From NCBI GenBank assembly GCA_027080725.1, contig JALWRC010000108.1, forward strand, positions 1 through 33,506: a stretch of DNA of 33,506 nucleotides. Reading direction: 5' to 3'. Shown piece after piece: positions 5,938 through 14,411 of the stretch. A program made the translations under genes and the position numbers. Position 1 is the first letter of the stretch, and each line of letters starts with the position of its first letter. The notes under the pieces are model-generated. The model did no database searches and was not told the DNA's origin. It saw only the letters and a list, made by a program, of their open reading frames with translations. Origin of the DNA: Saprospiraceae bacterium. Its GTDB lineage: Bacteria > Bacteroidota > Bacteroidia > Chitinophagales > Saprospiraceae.

Positions 5938-8559
5938 TCATGGTCTAAATCCTATCCGGGACCGCTCGAACAAACTATCGTAATTAATCTCCTTGTACGC
6001 TTTGATGTCCGCCGATGTAATCCGCTTTTTTTGTCCGATCTCTCTCCCGGCTTCCAGAAGTTTTGCAATCCGGATATTGTGATGTTTGATAATCTTTTCG
6101 ATCACCGCACGGATAACCCGAGCATTCCCAAAATACTTATCCCGTTTTCTGTATAACTCAAGGGTAATTTCCTTCAACATAATAGTCGCTTTGTTGTCGA
6201 GTTGATACCCTTCGGAAAAAATCATCTCAGAAGCGATCTTCATCAAGTCTTCTGCGTTATAGTCTTTAAACTTCAGCACTCTATCAAATCTGGAGGACAA
6301 GCCCGGATTGGATTTCAAAAACTTATCCATATTCTCAGGATAGCCCGCTACAAACAGGAAAAACTCGCCTCTCATATCCTCCATGCGCTTTACGATGGTA
6401 TTAATCGCTTCACTCCCATAATCCCCTGTACCGGCAGTGTGTTGGGTCAATGCATAGGCTTCATCAATAAAAAGCACACCGCCCTTGGCTTCATCGATTT
6501 TTTCTGCGGTTTTTATGGCAGTCTGCCCTAAGAATCCGGCCACCAACCCCTGGCGATCCGTCTCTACCATGTGTCCTCTCTCAAGGATGCCCAGTGCCTT
6601 ATAAATTTTAGTTAATATTCTAGCCACAGTAGTCTTTCCCGTCCCGGGATTCCCGACAAACACCGTATGAAGGGAGAATTTGGAGAGGACGTCATCTCCT
6701 ACCGCCAGATGATACTTAATCAAACTCACAAAATCATAAATTTCTTGTTTAATTTCCCGCATTCCGATCAAGGATTCCAATTCGTCCAAGGCCATTTGGA
6801 GTAACTGTTCATCTACGGGAATAATCGGCAAATGGTATTTGAGTCCTTTTTGTACCAATTTGACATCCTCTAACTTAATCGTAGAAAGCTCATGCTTATT
6901 GGTGGTCAGAGGAGTGCCTCCCATAACCCTCAGGCCCATCTGCACCTTGCACTTCTCAATCAAGTCAAAAACAAACCGTGCATTACCGAAAGTGCGATCA
7001 CGCGAACGGAAAGCTTTGAGTATCATATATTCGAGCTCTTTTCTCGCTCCGGGAGTAAGTCTTACTTCCTTCTTTGAACAGGCGATGTCCGCTATTTGGT
7101 ACAGCTCCTGTGGCAGATAGTCTTTGAAATCATAAAACAGTTTAAAACGCGACTTCAGCCCCGGATTAGAGTCCATAAAATGCTTCATCTCCTTGGGATA
7201 TCCCGCCACAATGATGGCGAGGTCACCCGGGCCATTGGACATCTCCTTGACCAATATTTCTATGACTTCTCTACCGAAATCTTTACTATCGTCATTGGTC
7301 CTCGCCAGGGCATACGCTTCATCGATAAAAAGCACACCACCCCGGGCTTGATCAATCACCTTCTTCACTTTTGGTGCAGTTTGGCCGATGTATTCCCCGA
7401 CTAAATCCACACGGTCCACGGTATGCACATGTCCTTTTGACAAGAGTCCCATCTTATGATACAACATACCCATCATCGCAGCGACGGTGGTTTTGCCTGT
7501 CCCCGGATTGCCGGAAAAAACCGAGTGAATATTAATTTCTTCATCCTCCTTGAATCCATTCTTCTTTCGGTGTTGCAAAAACTTAATGTACTTGGCGTGT
7601 TCCCTTACCTGACGCTTAATGCCTTCCAGACCAACCAAATTATCCAACTCTTGCAACACTTCCTCAAAAGTCAAGGGTTGCAGATGAGCGGGGATGCCCC
7701 CCGGCGCTGGGCCGTATTCATAGGAAACTTCACAAAGCCCTTCTTCAAAAAACTCATCCACTTCAAAATAGGCCGTCGCCACAATTCTATCTAAGAAAAT
7801 CAAATCCATGCTATAAGAACCGGGACGCCAAGACCCTTTGGTATTGCTCCCCCACCCAATCGATAGACTTATCTCCTCTTCGCCCTTATGGATGGTATTC
7901 ATCCGGATTACTTGTCCTTTGAGTTCGTGGACTTCATTAATAAACTTAACGATGAGTTCGCACTGCCAATCTCGCTGAATGTTGAGGTTCTTTAGTTTTA
8001 TTTCGGCATAAATATACCTCGTCTCATCTGCGCTAAACACATGATAATAATCCCGTTCGTCCAAGTGAACGTCCTCATAGTCTCCTTCATACAGTTTGAC
8101 AGAAGTCACTTCAAAGTAGGGATTGACGTCTGCATTGGCTGACTCAGCATGCTCGATGTAGAAGTATTTTACACCGGCCTTGACTCCGTCCACCCAAGCC
8201 TCCCAAAAATAGGTACCCCTTTTCCAAAAGCGACCGGGCTCCTTGTGTCCCCATCCTTCACGAACATACACCATGTGTTGGTGTTTCCCCACTTTTTTAC
8301 GCACTTGAATTTTGCATACTTCCCGCAATTTGTCCGCCTCGACGTGAAAGCATTTGAGTTCGACATTGGCCACCCAATTTTCCTGTTCTATTTGCTTATT
8401 AATTAAGCCTAGTTCGGCATAGATATAAGTCGTCTCCGCCGCATCAAATACCTGGCGGTACTTCTTCTGATTGTGTGCCAACCATTCTGTGGAGGCATAG
8501 GTTTTTAAGCTAAAGAACTTAAACTTAGCCTTATGGTCCTGTTGGGGAAATTCAGTCAT
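5938..8559 (-). CDS. tandem CbbX/SpoVK-type AAA+ ATPase with duplicated N-terminal domain
   Basis: An 873-aa cytosolic protein with two complete AAA+ modules of the CbbX/SpoVK/EccA class. Module 1 (about 297-570): Walker A GNPGTGKTT 350-358, Walker B VLFIDEAYAL 409-418, AGYP 452-455, NPGLKSRF 465-472, sensor-2 region GNAR 525-528. Module 2 (about 582-850): Walker A 636-644, Walker B 695-704, AGYP 738-741, NPGLSSRF 751-758, GNAR 811-814. Both look active. Ahead of them lie two copies of a domain of about 100 residues (34-137 and 171-268) sharing a VF-x-A-x-ET-x-YIYAE start, a W followed by hydrophobic strands, a GWG and a W-x-x-G-x-Y; the composition is beta-rich. I do not recognise this domain. 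Relatives remodel protein complexes (CbbX acts on Rubisco). The target here is unknown. First gene of the minus-strand run; its probable leader contains a large inverted repeat. Confidence 0.85.
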   Translation of the reverse strand: MTEFPQQDHKAKFKFFSLKTYASTEWLAHNQKKYRQVFDAAETTYIYAELGLINKQIEQENWVANVELKCFHVEADKLREVCKIQVRKKVGKHQHMVYVREGWGHKEPGRFWKRGTYFWEAWVDGVKAGVKYFYIEHAESANADVNPYFEVTSVKLYEGDYEDVHLDERDYYHVFSADETRYIYAEIKLKNLNIQRDWQCELIVKFINEVHELKGQVIRMNTIHKGEEEISLSIGWGSNTKGSWRPGSYSMDLIFLDRIVATAYFEVDEFFEEGLCEVSYEYGPAPGGIPAHLQPLTFEEVLQELDNLVGLEGIKRQVREHAKYIKFLQHRKKNGFKEDEEINIHSVFSGNPGTGKTTVAAMMGMLYHKMGLLSKGHVHTVDRVDLVGEYIGQTAPKVKKVIDQARGGVLFIDEAYALARTNDDSKDFGREVIEILVKEMSNGPGDLAIIVAGYPKEMKHFMDSNPGLKSRFKLFYDFKDYLPQELYQIADIACSKKEVRLTPGARKELEYMILKAFRSRDRTFGNARFVFDLIEKCKVQMGLRVMGGTPLTTNKHELSTIKLEDVKLVQKGLKYHLPIIPVDEQLLQMALDELESLIGMREIKQEIYDFVSLIKYHLAVGDDVLSKFSLHTVFVGNPGTGKTTVARILTKIYKALGILERGHMVETDRQGLVAGFLGQTAIKTAEKIDEAKGGVLFIDEAYALTQHTAGTGDYGSEAINTIVKRMEDMRGEFFLFVAGYPENMDKFLKSNPGLSSRFDRVLKFKDYNAEDLMKIASEMIFSEGYQLDNKATIMLKEITLELYRKRDKYFGNARVIRAVIEKIIKHHNIRIAKLLEAGREIGQKKRITSADIKAYKEINYDSLFERSRIGFRP

Positions 8560-8623
8560 AGGTCATGGTCTATTCAAAAAATGAATCTTATTATCCTTTA
8601 CGCGGATTGGCTTCTCCAGGAGA

Positions 8624-8699
8624 ATTGTCCGGCGATATTTTACCGTGTTCATTGCTTGCTATGAACACCGGTTAATTATCAACAGGTGTACCGGACAAT
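8624..8699. repeat. nested inverted repeat in the probable leader of the AAA+ gene
   Basis: Outer arms ATTGTCCGG (8624-8632) and CCGGACAAT (8691-8699) match perfectly over 9 bp. Inside is an 11-bp hairpin with one bulge (8642-8652 with 8661-8672, bulge C8668, loop TGCTTGCT). A separate palindrome TTCTCC-A-GGAGAA lies just outside (8612-8624). If transcription starts near 8724, the whole structure is in the 5' UTR of the AAA+ gene. No T-run follows, so it is not a simple terminator. It could be a cis-acting RNA element or the remains of a small mobile element. Confidence 0.7.
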
Positions 8700-8728
8700 G
8701 GTTCTACAAAAGCGCACCGTAGTAACAA

Positions 8729-8736
8729 CAAATATA
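8729..8736 (-). promoter_or_regulatory. -7 box for the AAA+ operon
   Basis: The minus strand reads TATATTTG, a perfect TAnnTTTG. The start would be near 8724, giving a leader of about 165 nt. No TTTG is found 19-21 bp upstream. Confidence 0.5.
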
Positions 8737-8843
8737 CAAATTATGATTGGAATCATTTGGCGTAATATTTATCACCAAATTGCACTATAAAATAAACAGG
8801 TCTAATGCGTACTATTGGAGAAAAAAGCTTGAATCCGTTTTGA

Positions 8844-8969
8844 ATTAATGGTTTTAGGGTAATTCTTTCTCGCAAAGGCACCAAGATACAACAATATCCA
8901 CGTTTAAATGAGGAAGCGAGAAAGATATTGGAAGCATTGCCACGAATTACATTATCCAATCCCCCCTTT
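8844..8969 (+). pseudogene. possible protein-coding remnant without a start codon
   Basis: Between TGA (8841) and TAG (8967-8969) a 41-codon plus-strand frame reads like protein, including LSRKGTKIQQYPRL and NEEARKILEALPRI, but there is no ATG. The first part also resembles CGCAAAGGCACCAA, a short repeat seen again at 13317. It may be a decayed gene end or chance. The rest of the 600-bp divergent gap (8560-9159) holds only the promoters and the inverted repeat. Confidence 0.2.
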
Positions 8970-9041
8970 GACATTCGAGTGTAGGCTTACCCATAGATAT
9001 AATTTAACAATTAAAAAGCGGTGCTTCCTCAAACAAATCAC

Positions 9042-9049
9042 TATATTTG
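9042..9049 (+). promoter_or_regulatory. -7 box for the TPR lipoprotein gene
   Basis: TATATTTG, a perfect TAnnTTTG, predicts a start near 9055 and a leader of about 105 nt ending in the A-rich stretch AAAAATAAACATAG before the ATG. No clear -33 box. Confidence 0.5.
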
Positions 9050-9159
9050 CGCATCATAACAAATACCATAAGTTCGCCTTTTGACGTTACTTAAACATCC
9101 AAGTGAATTACGGTTTACCGGTGCGCATTTCGTTCATTGATCATTAAAAATAAACATAG

Positions 9160-10065
9160 ATGAATCGTTTTATTTCTTATTGTTTGTCTCTATTGCTTTT
9201 TATCACATTAAGTCACTGCAAAAGCGACAACGGCGGGGCTATTGACAACGAGTTTAAGACCATAGAAGATGCATTTTATAAAAACAAGAACTGGGAATCG
9301 TACAATCTGCTCGTCAGCCACATCAAAAAGCGTCTGGATGAGTATTCTGACAAACCTGCACTCAAAAAAGAGATATTACTCAAAGGGATAAAGGCGGCTG
9401 AGGCCATGCGTTCGTACCCTGATGCTTTGGGCTTTGAGCTCAATCTAGTCAAAGATTATCCTGAAGACAAGGAATTATTGGATCGAACCTATCACCTTGG
9501 GGAGCTTTACGGAGGATTGGACAAGAGAGAGGCGATGACCGTCGTCATGGCCTCTCTTAAAGAGCATCACGGAGACACCCCCGCTGGTGCCAAGGCGACT
9601 AAGAATCTCACTTCGGACTTCCCGGGATTAGAGGAGTACATGTTACTGCTGCGCCAACGCGTATTTAATGACTCCGTCACTCAAAATAAGACCTGGATCA
9701 GGACTTTTGTCGAGGCGAGTGAAGCTTATGCTCTCGCCAACCCGGAAGACAAAGAGAAAGCACCGGTGCTACTTCACCAAGCTGCTGAAGCCTCCCGCAG
9801 TATGGGGGCTTTTGACCGCGCCCTTATGTTTTACGACTGGATATTGGACAAATACCCCAATTCGCCTAAAGCATCACAAGCGTTATTTCTCAAGGCATTT
9901 ACCTACGACAACAACAAAAAAGATATTGCCAAGGCAAGGGAATATTACAATGAATTTCTAAAGAAATACCCCAATGACGAATTTGCCGACGACACCAAAT
10001 TCTTACTGAGCAATTTAGGTAAATCTGATGAAGAAATCTTAAAGCAGCTTACGAGTAAAAAGTAG
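9160..10065 (+). CDS. TPR-repeat lipoprotein
   Basis: A 301-aa envelope lipoprotein. The signal sequence MNRFISYCLSLLLFITLSHC ends in a lipobox with Cys20, and the mature protein begins KSDNGG. The rest is helical with tetratricopeptide-type repeats, clearest at 200-280: FDRALMFYDWILDKYPNSP and AREYYNEFLKKYPNDEFADD, the latter spaced as in the YbgF/BamD group. Such proteins scaffold other envelope proteins; no enzyme motif is seen. It may relate to BamD-like assembly proteins, but the fit is only at the level of repeat architecture. It has its own promoter (9042) and is convergent with the smr gene 50 bp away; no terminator hairpin was found between them. Confidence 0.8.
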   Translation: MNRFISYCLSLLLFITLSHCKSDNGGAIDNEFKTIEDAFYKNKNWESYNLLVSHIKKRLDEYSDKPALKKEILLKGIKAAEAMRSYPDALGFELNLVKDYPEDKELLDRTYHLGELYGGLDKREAMTVVMASLKEHHGDTPAGAKATKNLTSDFPGLEEYMLLLRQRVFNDSVTQNKTWIRTFVEASEAYALANPEDKEKAPVLLHQAAEASRSMGAFDRALMFYDWILDKYPNSPKASQALFLKAFTYDNNKKDIAKAREYYNEFLKKYPNDEFADDTKFLLSNLGKSDEEILKQLTSKK

Positions 10066-10110
10066 AATTTATTAGGCACACGCCATTTTAAGGCCTTTGT
10101 GGATAGTCTG

Positions 10111-10122
10111 CCATTTCATACC
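10111..10122 (-). repeat. dispersed 12-mer GGTATGAAATGG, exact copy
   Basis: Exact minus-strand copy overlapping the end of the smr gene: the TGA inside the 12-mer is the stop codon. Confidence 0.75.
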
Positions 10123-10631
10123 AGCCACACTTCAGTAGTTCCTTCATTTAGCGGGATAATCAAGTGCACGGCGTCTTTGTAGGATGATTTCAGCAGGTGC
10201 TCTACCTCCGCTTTTAATGTCCCCTTGCCCTTACCATGTACGATAGTCACCCGTTTTAATCCTGCTTCAATAGCTCCGTCCATGAATTTACGAACTTCCG
10301 CCATCTGGACTTGCAAAATTCTAATGGGCTCTGCATTCTTATAATGTGGCTTCAAGGATTCAATATGCAAATCGATACTCGAAGGGATGTTGTGCAATCC
10401 AGTTTGCCTTTTGGGTTCAGCCAACTCTTTTGAAAGTGCTTCCAATTTTTCATCCTCACTACTTTCTTCCTTTGCCAATTCGACTTCACGGTGATGTACC
10501 ACGAGGCGCTCCCCCTTCATTTTGATAACGACCATTTCTCCTTCGACTCCCTCAAAGGTACCGGCAATAGATGTCCCTTTGACGGTCAACTTATCTCCGA
10601 CCCACAAATCGTTAATTTCTGATTGTCTCAT
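10116..10631 (-). CDS. Smr-domain protein
   Basis: A 171-aa cytosolic protein with an N-terminal beta-rich part (residues 10-55, VGDKLTVKGTSIAGTFEG, similar to the small barrel before Smr domains) and a C-terminal Smr domain (about 84-171). The Smr hallmarks are IDLHIESL and the glycine loop VHGKGKGTL, the putative nucleic-acid-binding or nuclease loop. Smr domains occur at the end of MutS2, and alone in nucleases and ribosome-collision factors. Many Bacteroidota versions are longer, with a DUF2027 region, so this is a short form. The function is not specific enough to name. The GGTATGA that ends the gene belongs to the dispersed 12-mer. Confidence 0.82.
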   Translation of the reverse strand: MRQSEINDLWVGDKLTVKGTSIAGTFEGVEGEMVVIKMKGERLVVHHREVELAKEESSEDEKLEALSKELAEPKRQTGLHNIPSSIDLHIESLKPHYKNAEPIRILQVQMAEVRKFMDGAIEAGLKRVTIVHGKGKGTLKAEVEHLLKSSYKDAVHLIIPLNEGTTEVWLV

Positions 10632-10679
10632 AGGCCTCTTATTATGGCAACAAAGAGCAATAAGGAGGAATTACAACAC

Positions 10680-11615
10680 TTACCCCTTAAGAGCGGTCAG
10701 TACTGCGGCGACCACTTCTTCATTGGATGGAACGGGGGCGGGCACGAAAGTTGCTCCCGTCAATCTTTCATATAAACTTATATATCGCTTGGAGATTTCT
10801 TCGACAAAGGCATCCGGCATAACCGGCATAATCTCCCCGTCACGTCCTTGAAATCCATGATCCATTAAAAACTCGCGAACGAACTCCTTCGAGAGTTGCT
10901 GCGGATCTTCCCCTCGCTCCATCTTAAGTTCATAATCATCCATAACAAAATACCGCGAACTGTCAGGGGTGTGGACTTCATCCATTAAAATGATCTCATC
11001 ATCGAAATAACCAAATTCATACTTTGTATCGACCAAAATAAGGCCCCTTTCATGGGCCATTCTTGTTCCCGCATCAAAAAGGGCTCTGGTGTATTGCTCC
11101 AAAATCGCATAATCCTCCTTGGATATCAGCCCGGTAGCCAATAAATCACCGAGAGCAATATCGATGTCGTGGCCTTGCTCGGATTTGATTGCAGGAGTAA
11201 TAATGGGGTGCGGCAGCTTTTGTGATTTTTTTAGTCCATCGGGAAGTACATTGCCACAAATAACCCTTGCCCCATCGCGGTATTGCCGCCAAGCACTTCC
11301 GGCGAGATAGCCACGAATTACCATTTCCACTCGAATCGGCAAACAGGAATGTCCGACGGAAACATACGGCAAAGGCGTGGACAACAACCAATTGGGGACC
11401 ACGTCAGATGTCGCCTTTAAAAAAAAAGCGGCAAGTTGATTGAGCACCTGACCTTTAAACGGAATAGTACGCGGCAAAATATGGTCAAAAGCAGAAATGC
11501 GATCAGATGCCACCATCACGACTATATTATCTTGCAGGGAATAAACATCTCGCACCTTCCCTCTGTAATGCGAAACTTGTCTTGGAAACACCAACGGACC
11601 GGAGCTTGAACTCAT
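10680..11615 (-). CDS. purC: phosphoribosylaminoimidazole-succinocarboxamide synthase (SAICAR synthetase)
   Basis: Joins aspartate to CAIR using ATP in de novo purine synthesis. The 311-aa protein has the usual features: GKVRDVYSL (19-27) at the ATP site, SDRISAFDHILP, the RGYLAGSAW substrate segment, LVDTKYEFG and LMDEVHTPDSSRY. The length fits the longer bacterial and yeast-like form. The ATG at 11615 lies 20 bp after the stop of the Nudix-like gene, so they probably share a transcript. About 48 bp separate it from the downstream Smr gene. No purine riboswitch is seen upstream. Confidence 0.96.
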   Translation of the reverse strand: MSSSSGPLVFPRQVSHYRGKVRDVYSLQDNIVVMVASDRISAFDHILPRTIPFKGQVLNQLAAFFLKATSDVVPNWLLSTPLPYVSVGHSCLPIRVEMVIRGYLAGSAWRQYRDGARVICGNVLPDGLKKSQKLPHPIITPAIKSEQGHDIDIALGDLLATGLISKEDYAILEQYTRALFDAGTRMAHERGLILVDTKYEFGYFDDEIILMDEVHTPDSSRYFVMDDYELKMERGEDPQQLSKEFVREFLMDHGFQGRDGEIMPVMPDAFVEEISKRYISLYERLTGATFVPAPVPSNEEVVAAVLTALKG

Positions 11616-11635
11616 AGCACGAAAAGATATGGGGG

Positions 11636-12052
11636 TTATATATTTCTCAAAAGGTTGCGGTCAAAAAGGATGTCTTTCAATTCCTTCAACAAGGCATATT
11701 CATTGGGCAAGACCCGTTTGAAAGCGTCCTTGACCATCATATAAGTCCCTTGCTCCAACTCCGGCAATTTTTCCTTAATCTTTCCCTTCACCAAGGCAAT
11801 ATCGCTCTTGATCAGCCCTCTAATAGAGGGGATCTCATGCCAATCTCCTTCGACTGCCATCCCTTTAATCACCTTACCTTTGCCTTCCTCGATGGCTTCA
11901 AGCTCGATGACTTCATTATTATCAAAATCGATGTCGACCTTTTCTCCCCCGGGAAGGGTCCAATCGCCCCCTTCACGTTTAATCATTAGAATCTCAAGAC
12001 CCTTTTCATGAAATCGATAAACAATCAGTCGAACTTGATCCAGTACTGTCAT
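11636..12052 (-). CDS. Nudix-like protein with degenerate Nudix box
   Basis: A 138-aa protein beginning MTVLDQVRLIVYRFHEKGLE, followed by LMIKREGGDWTLPGGEKV, which is the usual approach to a Nudix box. The box itself is altered: the GG and an E-x-x-EE cluster (LEAIEEGKG, about 52-60) remain, but the conserved Arg of REUxEExGU is Leu and the spacing is irregular, so hydrolysis is doubtful. It may be a binding protein or an enzyme with altered specificity. It has its own promoter (12076) and heads a unit with purC. Confidence 0.6.
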   Translation of the reverse strand: MTVLDQVRLIVYRFHEKGLEILMIKREGGDWTLPGGEKVDIDFDNNEVIELEAIEEGKGKVIKGMAVEGDWHEIPSIRGLIKSDIALVKGKIKEKLPELEQGTYMMVKDAFKRVLPNEYALLKELKDILFDRNLLRNI

Positions 12053-12075
12053 GGTGTCAAATATTTTTTGCTATA

Positions 12076-12083
12076 CAAACATA
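12076..12083 (-). promoter_or_regulatory. -7 box for the Nudix-like/purC unit
   Basis: The minus strand reads TATGTTTG, a perfect TAnnTTTG, with a start near 12070 and an 18-nt leader. The -33 box is not evident. The remainder of the gap up to 12283 has no gene; a one-mismatch copy of the dispersed 12-mer (GGCATGAAATGG) is at 12250-12261. Confidence 0.5.
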
Positions 12084-12283
12084 CGACAAATTCCAAAGAA
12101 AGAACGCGTAGAAGTTTGCATTATTTCCCCTTTTCGTCTTAAATGAGAGGAGGGCATTTCTGCGCCGGAAATACAACGACCGAACATTAAGGAGCATTAT
12201 TCCGGTGTCAGACAGGCGTCCTAACCCTATATTTAGAGGATTATTAAGTGGCATGAAATGGTTGAAACCCGGCAAGGATATCC

Positions 12284-12946
12284 CTATCCCTTGAGTATTT
12301 CATACATACTCATAGCAGTTAGAATTTTTGCTTCGTCGTCAGAAAGTGGCTCTACATGCTCAAATGCTCTACCTGCATAATTCTCAGACATATTTCCGGG
12401 ATTGAGCATGGCGACCTCCTTACTATTTACGGTAATCGCTTTCATTTGGAGTCCTCCATCCGACGCGGCAATCACCTTTCGGCCATCTTCAGAAATGAGT
12501 TGACCATCCGGTCGGAGAAAGCCCATAAACTCTCCATCAACATATACTTTGACTTGATTTTTGTCTCCTTCATAAATGATCTCATGGTCCTTGGTCCGGA
12601 CGACCAGCATCCCCATTTTATCATGCTTAGAAAGCTTATAAGCGTATGCTGCGAGCGGCTCCGAATAAATGCTTTTAATTACTCCTGTCACTGTCTTTAC
12701 CCATCCTTTTCTTCGCACTTTTTCTTCTCTGTCCAGACTCAGCAACTCCATTTCCTCCGTCTTCCACGGAATCAATTTATCCATCCAAGGGGCGATCTCA
12801 TCACGAAGCAGTTTGAGGTCCTTCTTCAGGTTGGCCTTTTTACCCCCTCCTCCAACTCCGAAGACAAAAGCCAGAATCTGGTACAAGATGTAAAATCCAC
12901 CTGCAAAAACGATAAGGCTCTGCAATAATTTTATAAATGCGCCCAT
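12284..12946 (-). CDS. membrane-anchored protein of unknown function
   Basis: A 220-aa protein I do not recognise. Residues 5-31 (LLQSLIVFAGGFYILYQILAFVFGV) form one hydrophobic segment, then a glycine/lysine stretch GGGGKKANLKKD, so it is probably an inner-membrane anchor with the bulk in the cytoplasm. The soluble part is a charged helix (40-85, about 45 residues) and a beta-rich domain (88-190) with repeated short turns such as DGEFMGFLRPDGQLISEDG. No catalytic motif, lipobox or cysteine pair. It stands alone in orientation with the Nudix-like gene downstream after a 230-bp gap. Confidence 0.65.
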   Translation of the reverse strand: MGAFIKLLQSLIVFAGGFYILYQILAFVFGVGGGGKKANLKKDLKLLRDEIAPWMDKLIPWKTEEMELLSLDREEKVRRKGWVKTVTGVIKSIYSEPLAAYAYKLSKHDKMGMLVVRTKDHEIIYEGDKNQVKVYVDGEFMGFLRPDGQLISEDGRKVIAASDGGLQMKAITVNSKEVAMLNPGNMSENYAGRAFEHVEPLSDDEAKILTAMSMYEILKG

Positions 12947-13406
12947 ACTAAACCATGTTTATTGGCAACATCAATGGTGTAGCCGGATGAGTTGTAAGTA
13001 TTTCTTTTTACTTTCTCAAAGTGCTTTACCATTAAAGTTGCATTTATTGTTCTAATTCCCAAAAGTAGGAGATACAAGCAAATACATCAAATGTCGCCTT
13101 GTCCTGTTTATCCGACTTCAATATCCTTTAAGTGAGCAGGGATAAGGCAATAATTGATTGAAATAAGATTACTTGGACAAAAATAATCAGAATTTCAAAA
13201 TCCGTCAGCTTTGGTTGAGCCGCCAAGTAGAAACTAAAAACCATCACAAAGGAAAAAGTTCACAGATATGAATAAGATGAATTGATTAATTTGAGTTTTT
13301 GAAATGGTAACATTCTGCAAAGGCACCAATTGGTTCGATGCTTCTATTCCCCAAACTATGCTGGCACCTCATGTGGAGCACCATTATGTACCAAGCCGTA
13401 CAGCTT
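12947..13406. other. 460-bp gap with no gene found
   Basis: AT-rich and broken by stops in all frames. It holds TATTTTTG on the minus strand (13185-13178), a possible -7 box more than 230 bp from the next gene, and GCAAAGGCACCAA (13317-13329), which also occurs at 8872-8884. No RNA fold or terminator was convincing. Confidence 0.5.
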
Positions 13407-14273
13407 CTACAAATACGAACGCAATTTACTTTTAGAAAAGGCCCTTCTCAGTCGCCTTATTGCCCGGTCGCGAACTTGTCGCACTCTTTCTTTGGACAAT
13501 CCCATGCGCTCACTTATCTCTTCCACAGTAAGTTGTTTTCTACCATTGAGTCCATAGAAAGCAGTTAAAATTTCGGCCTCTCTCGGCGCCAGTTTAGAAA
13601 GTCCTATATTCAACTCATCGCGCAGGGACTCCTTCATCAGATTTAAATCCGGAGCATCTTCCTCATTGGAACCCGAAATCACATCGACCATGGTAAAGTC
13701 ATCTTCCCCTCCGGCCAATGGTGCGTCGATGGACAAGTGCTTTTTAAGACTTCGCATTGTCTCTTCTATCTGCTCTTCAGAAAGCCCCAGCATCCCGACC
13801 AATTCTTGTTTGGTGGGCTCCCGTTCATGCTTTTGCACGAAACTCAGAATCGCCTTATTGACCCGGGAGTAGGCACTAATCTTACCACTGGGGATGCGCA
13901 CTAAACGAGAATACTCCACAATGGCTTGCAATATCGCATTGCGTATCCACCACACTGCATAGGAGATAAATTTAAACCCCTTTGTCTCATCAAATCGCCT
14001 TGCTGCTTTAATCAAACCGACATTGCCTTCATTGATCAGATCACTGAGCGACAGACCATTGTTCTGGTATTGTTTGGCGACAGAGACTACAAATCGAAGG
14101 TTGGCACGGACCAATTTCTCAAGAGCTGCATCATCACCATTGCGGATGCGCCGGGCCAAAGCGGCCTCTTCCTCAGGTGTGAGCAAATCAAAGCGATTGA
14201 TCTCTTGAAGATAATTGGATACAGAAGCACTATCCCGCTTGGTAATCTGCTTTATAATCTTAAACTGCCTCAT
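13407..14273 (-). CDS. rpoD: RpoD-family RNA polymerase sigma factor
   Basis: A 288-aa sigma-70 factor of group 1/2. It carries region 1.2 (SVSNYLQEINRFDLLTPEEE), regions 2.1-2.4 (LRFVVSVAKQYQN to YAVWWIRNAILQA), region 3 and region 4.2 (ISERMGLSKERVRQVRDR). Region 1.1 is absent, as in Bacteroidota primary sigma factors, which are about this size. Region 2.4/3.0 reads VEYSRLVRIPSGKIS where many primary factors have SRIVRLPLNKIG, so it may be a group-2 paralogue and not the housekeeping factor; the window cannot decide. It is 138 bp downstream of dprA's end in reverse order (that is, upstream of dprA on the minus strand), with no clear promoter. Confidence 0.88.
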   Translation of the reverse strand: MRQFKIIKQITKRDSASVSNYLQEINRFDLLTPEEEAALARRIRNGDDAALEKLVRANLRFVVSVAKQYQNNGLSLSDLINEGNVGLIKAARRFDETKGFKFISYAVWWIRNAILQAIVEYSRLVRIPSGKISAYSRVNKAILSFVQKHEREPTKQELVGMLGLSEEQIEETMRSLKKHLSIDAPLAGGEDDFTMVDVISGSNEEDAPDLNLMKESLRDELNIGLSKLAPREAEILTAFYGLNGRKQLTVEEISERMGLSKERVRQVRDRAIRRLRRAFSKSKLRSYL

Positions 14274-14411
14274 CTACTGCAATAAGTCTAGCGAATTTAT
14301 CCCTTTCTCATTCTTTCAAACATGAAGATATAAATTTTCGCGTAATTCAGCGTTATTATTGAAGTTGTTTTGCAGGTTACTATAGGGAGAGGACATTTAG
14401 TGCCCTGCGCA

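Noticed and set aside
8753-8974. 73-codon minus-strand frame upstream of the AAA+ gene
   Set aside because: Opposite the plus-strand frame that reads more like protein; no motif, no promoter.
12057-12275. 72-codon minus-strand frame before the Nudix-like gene
   Set aside because: Covers that gene's promoter; no protein-like pattern.
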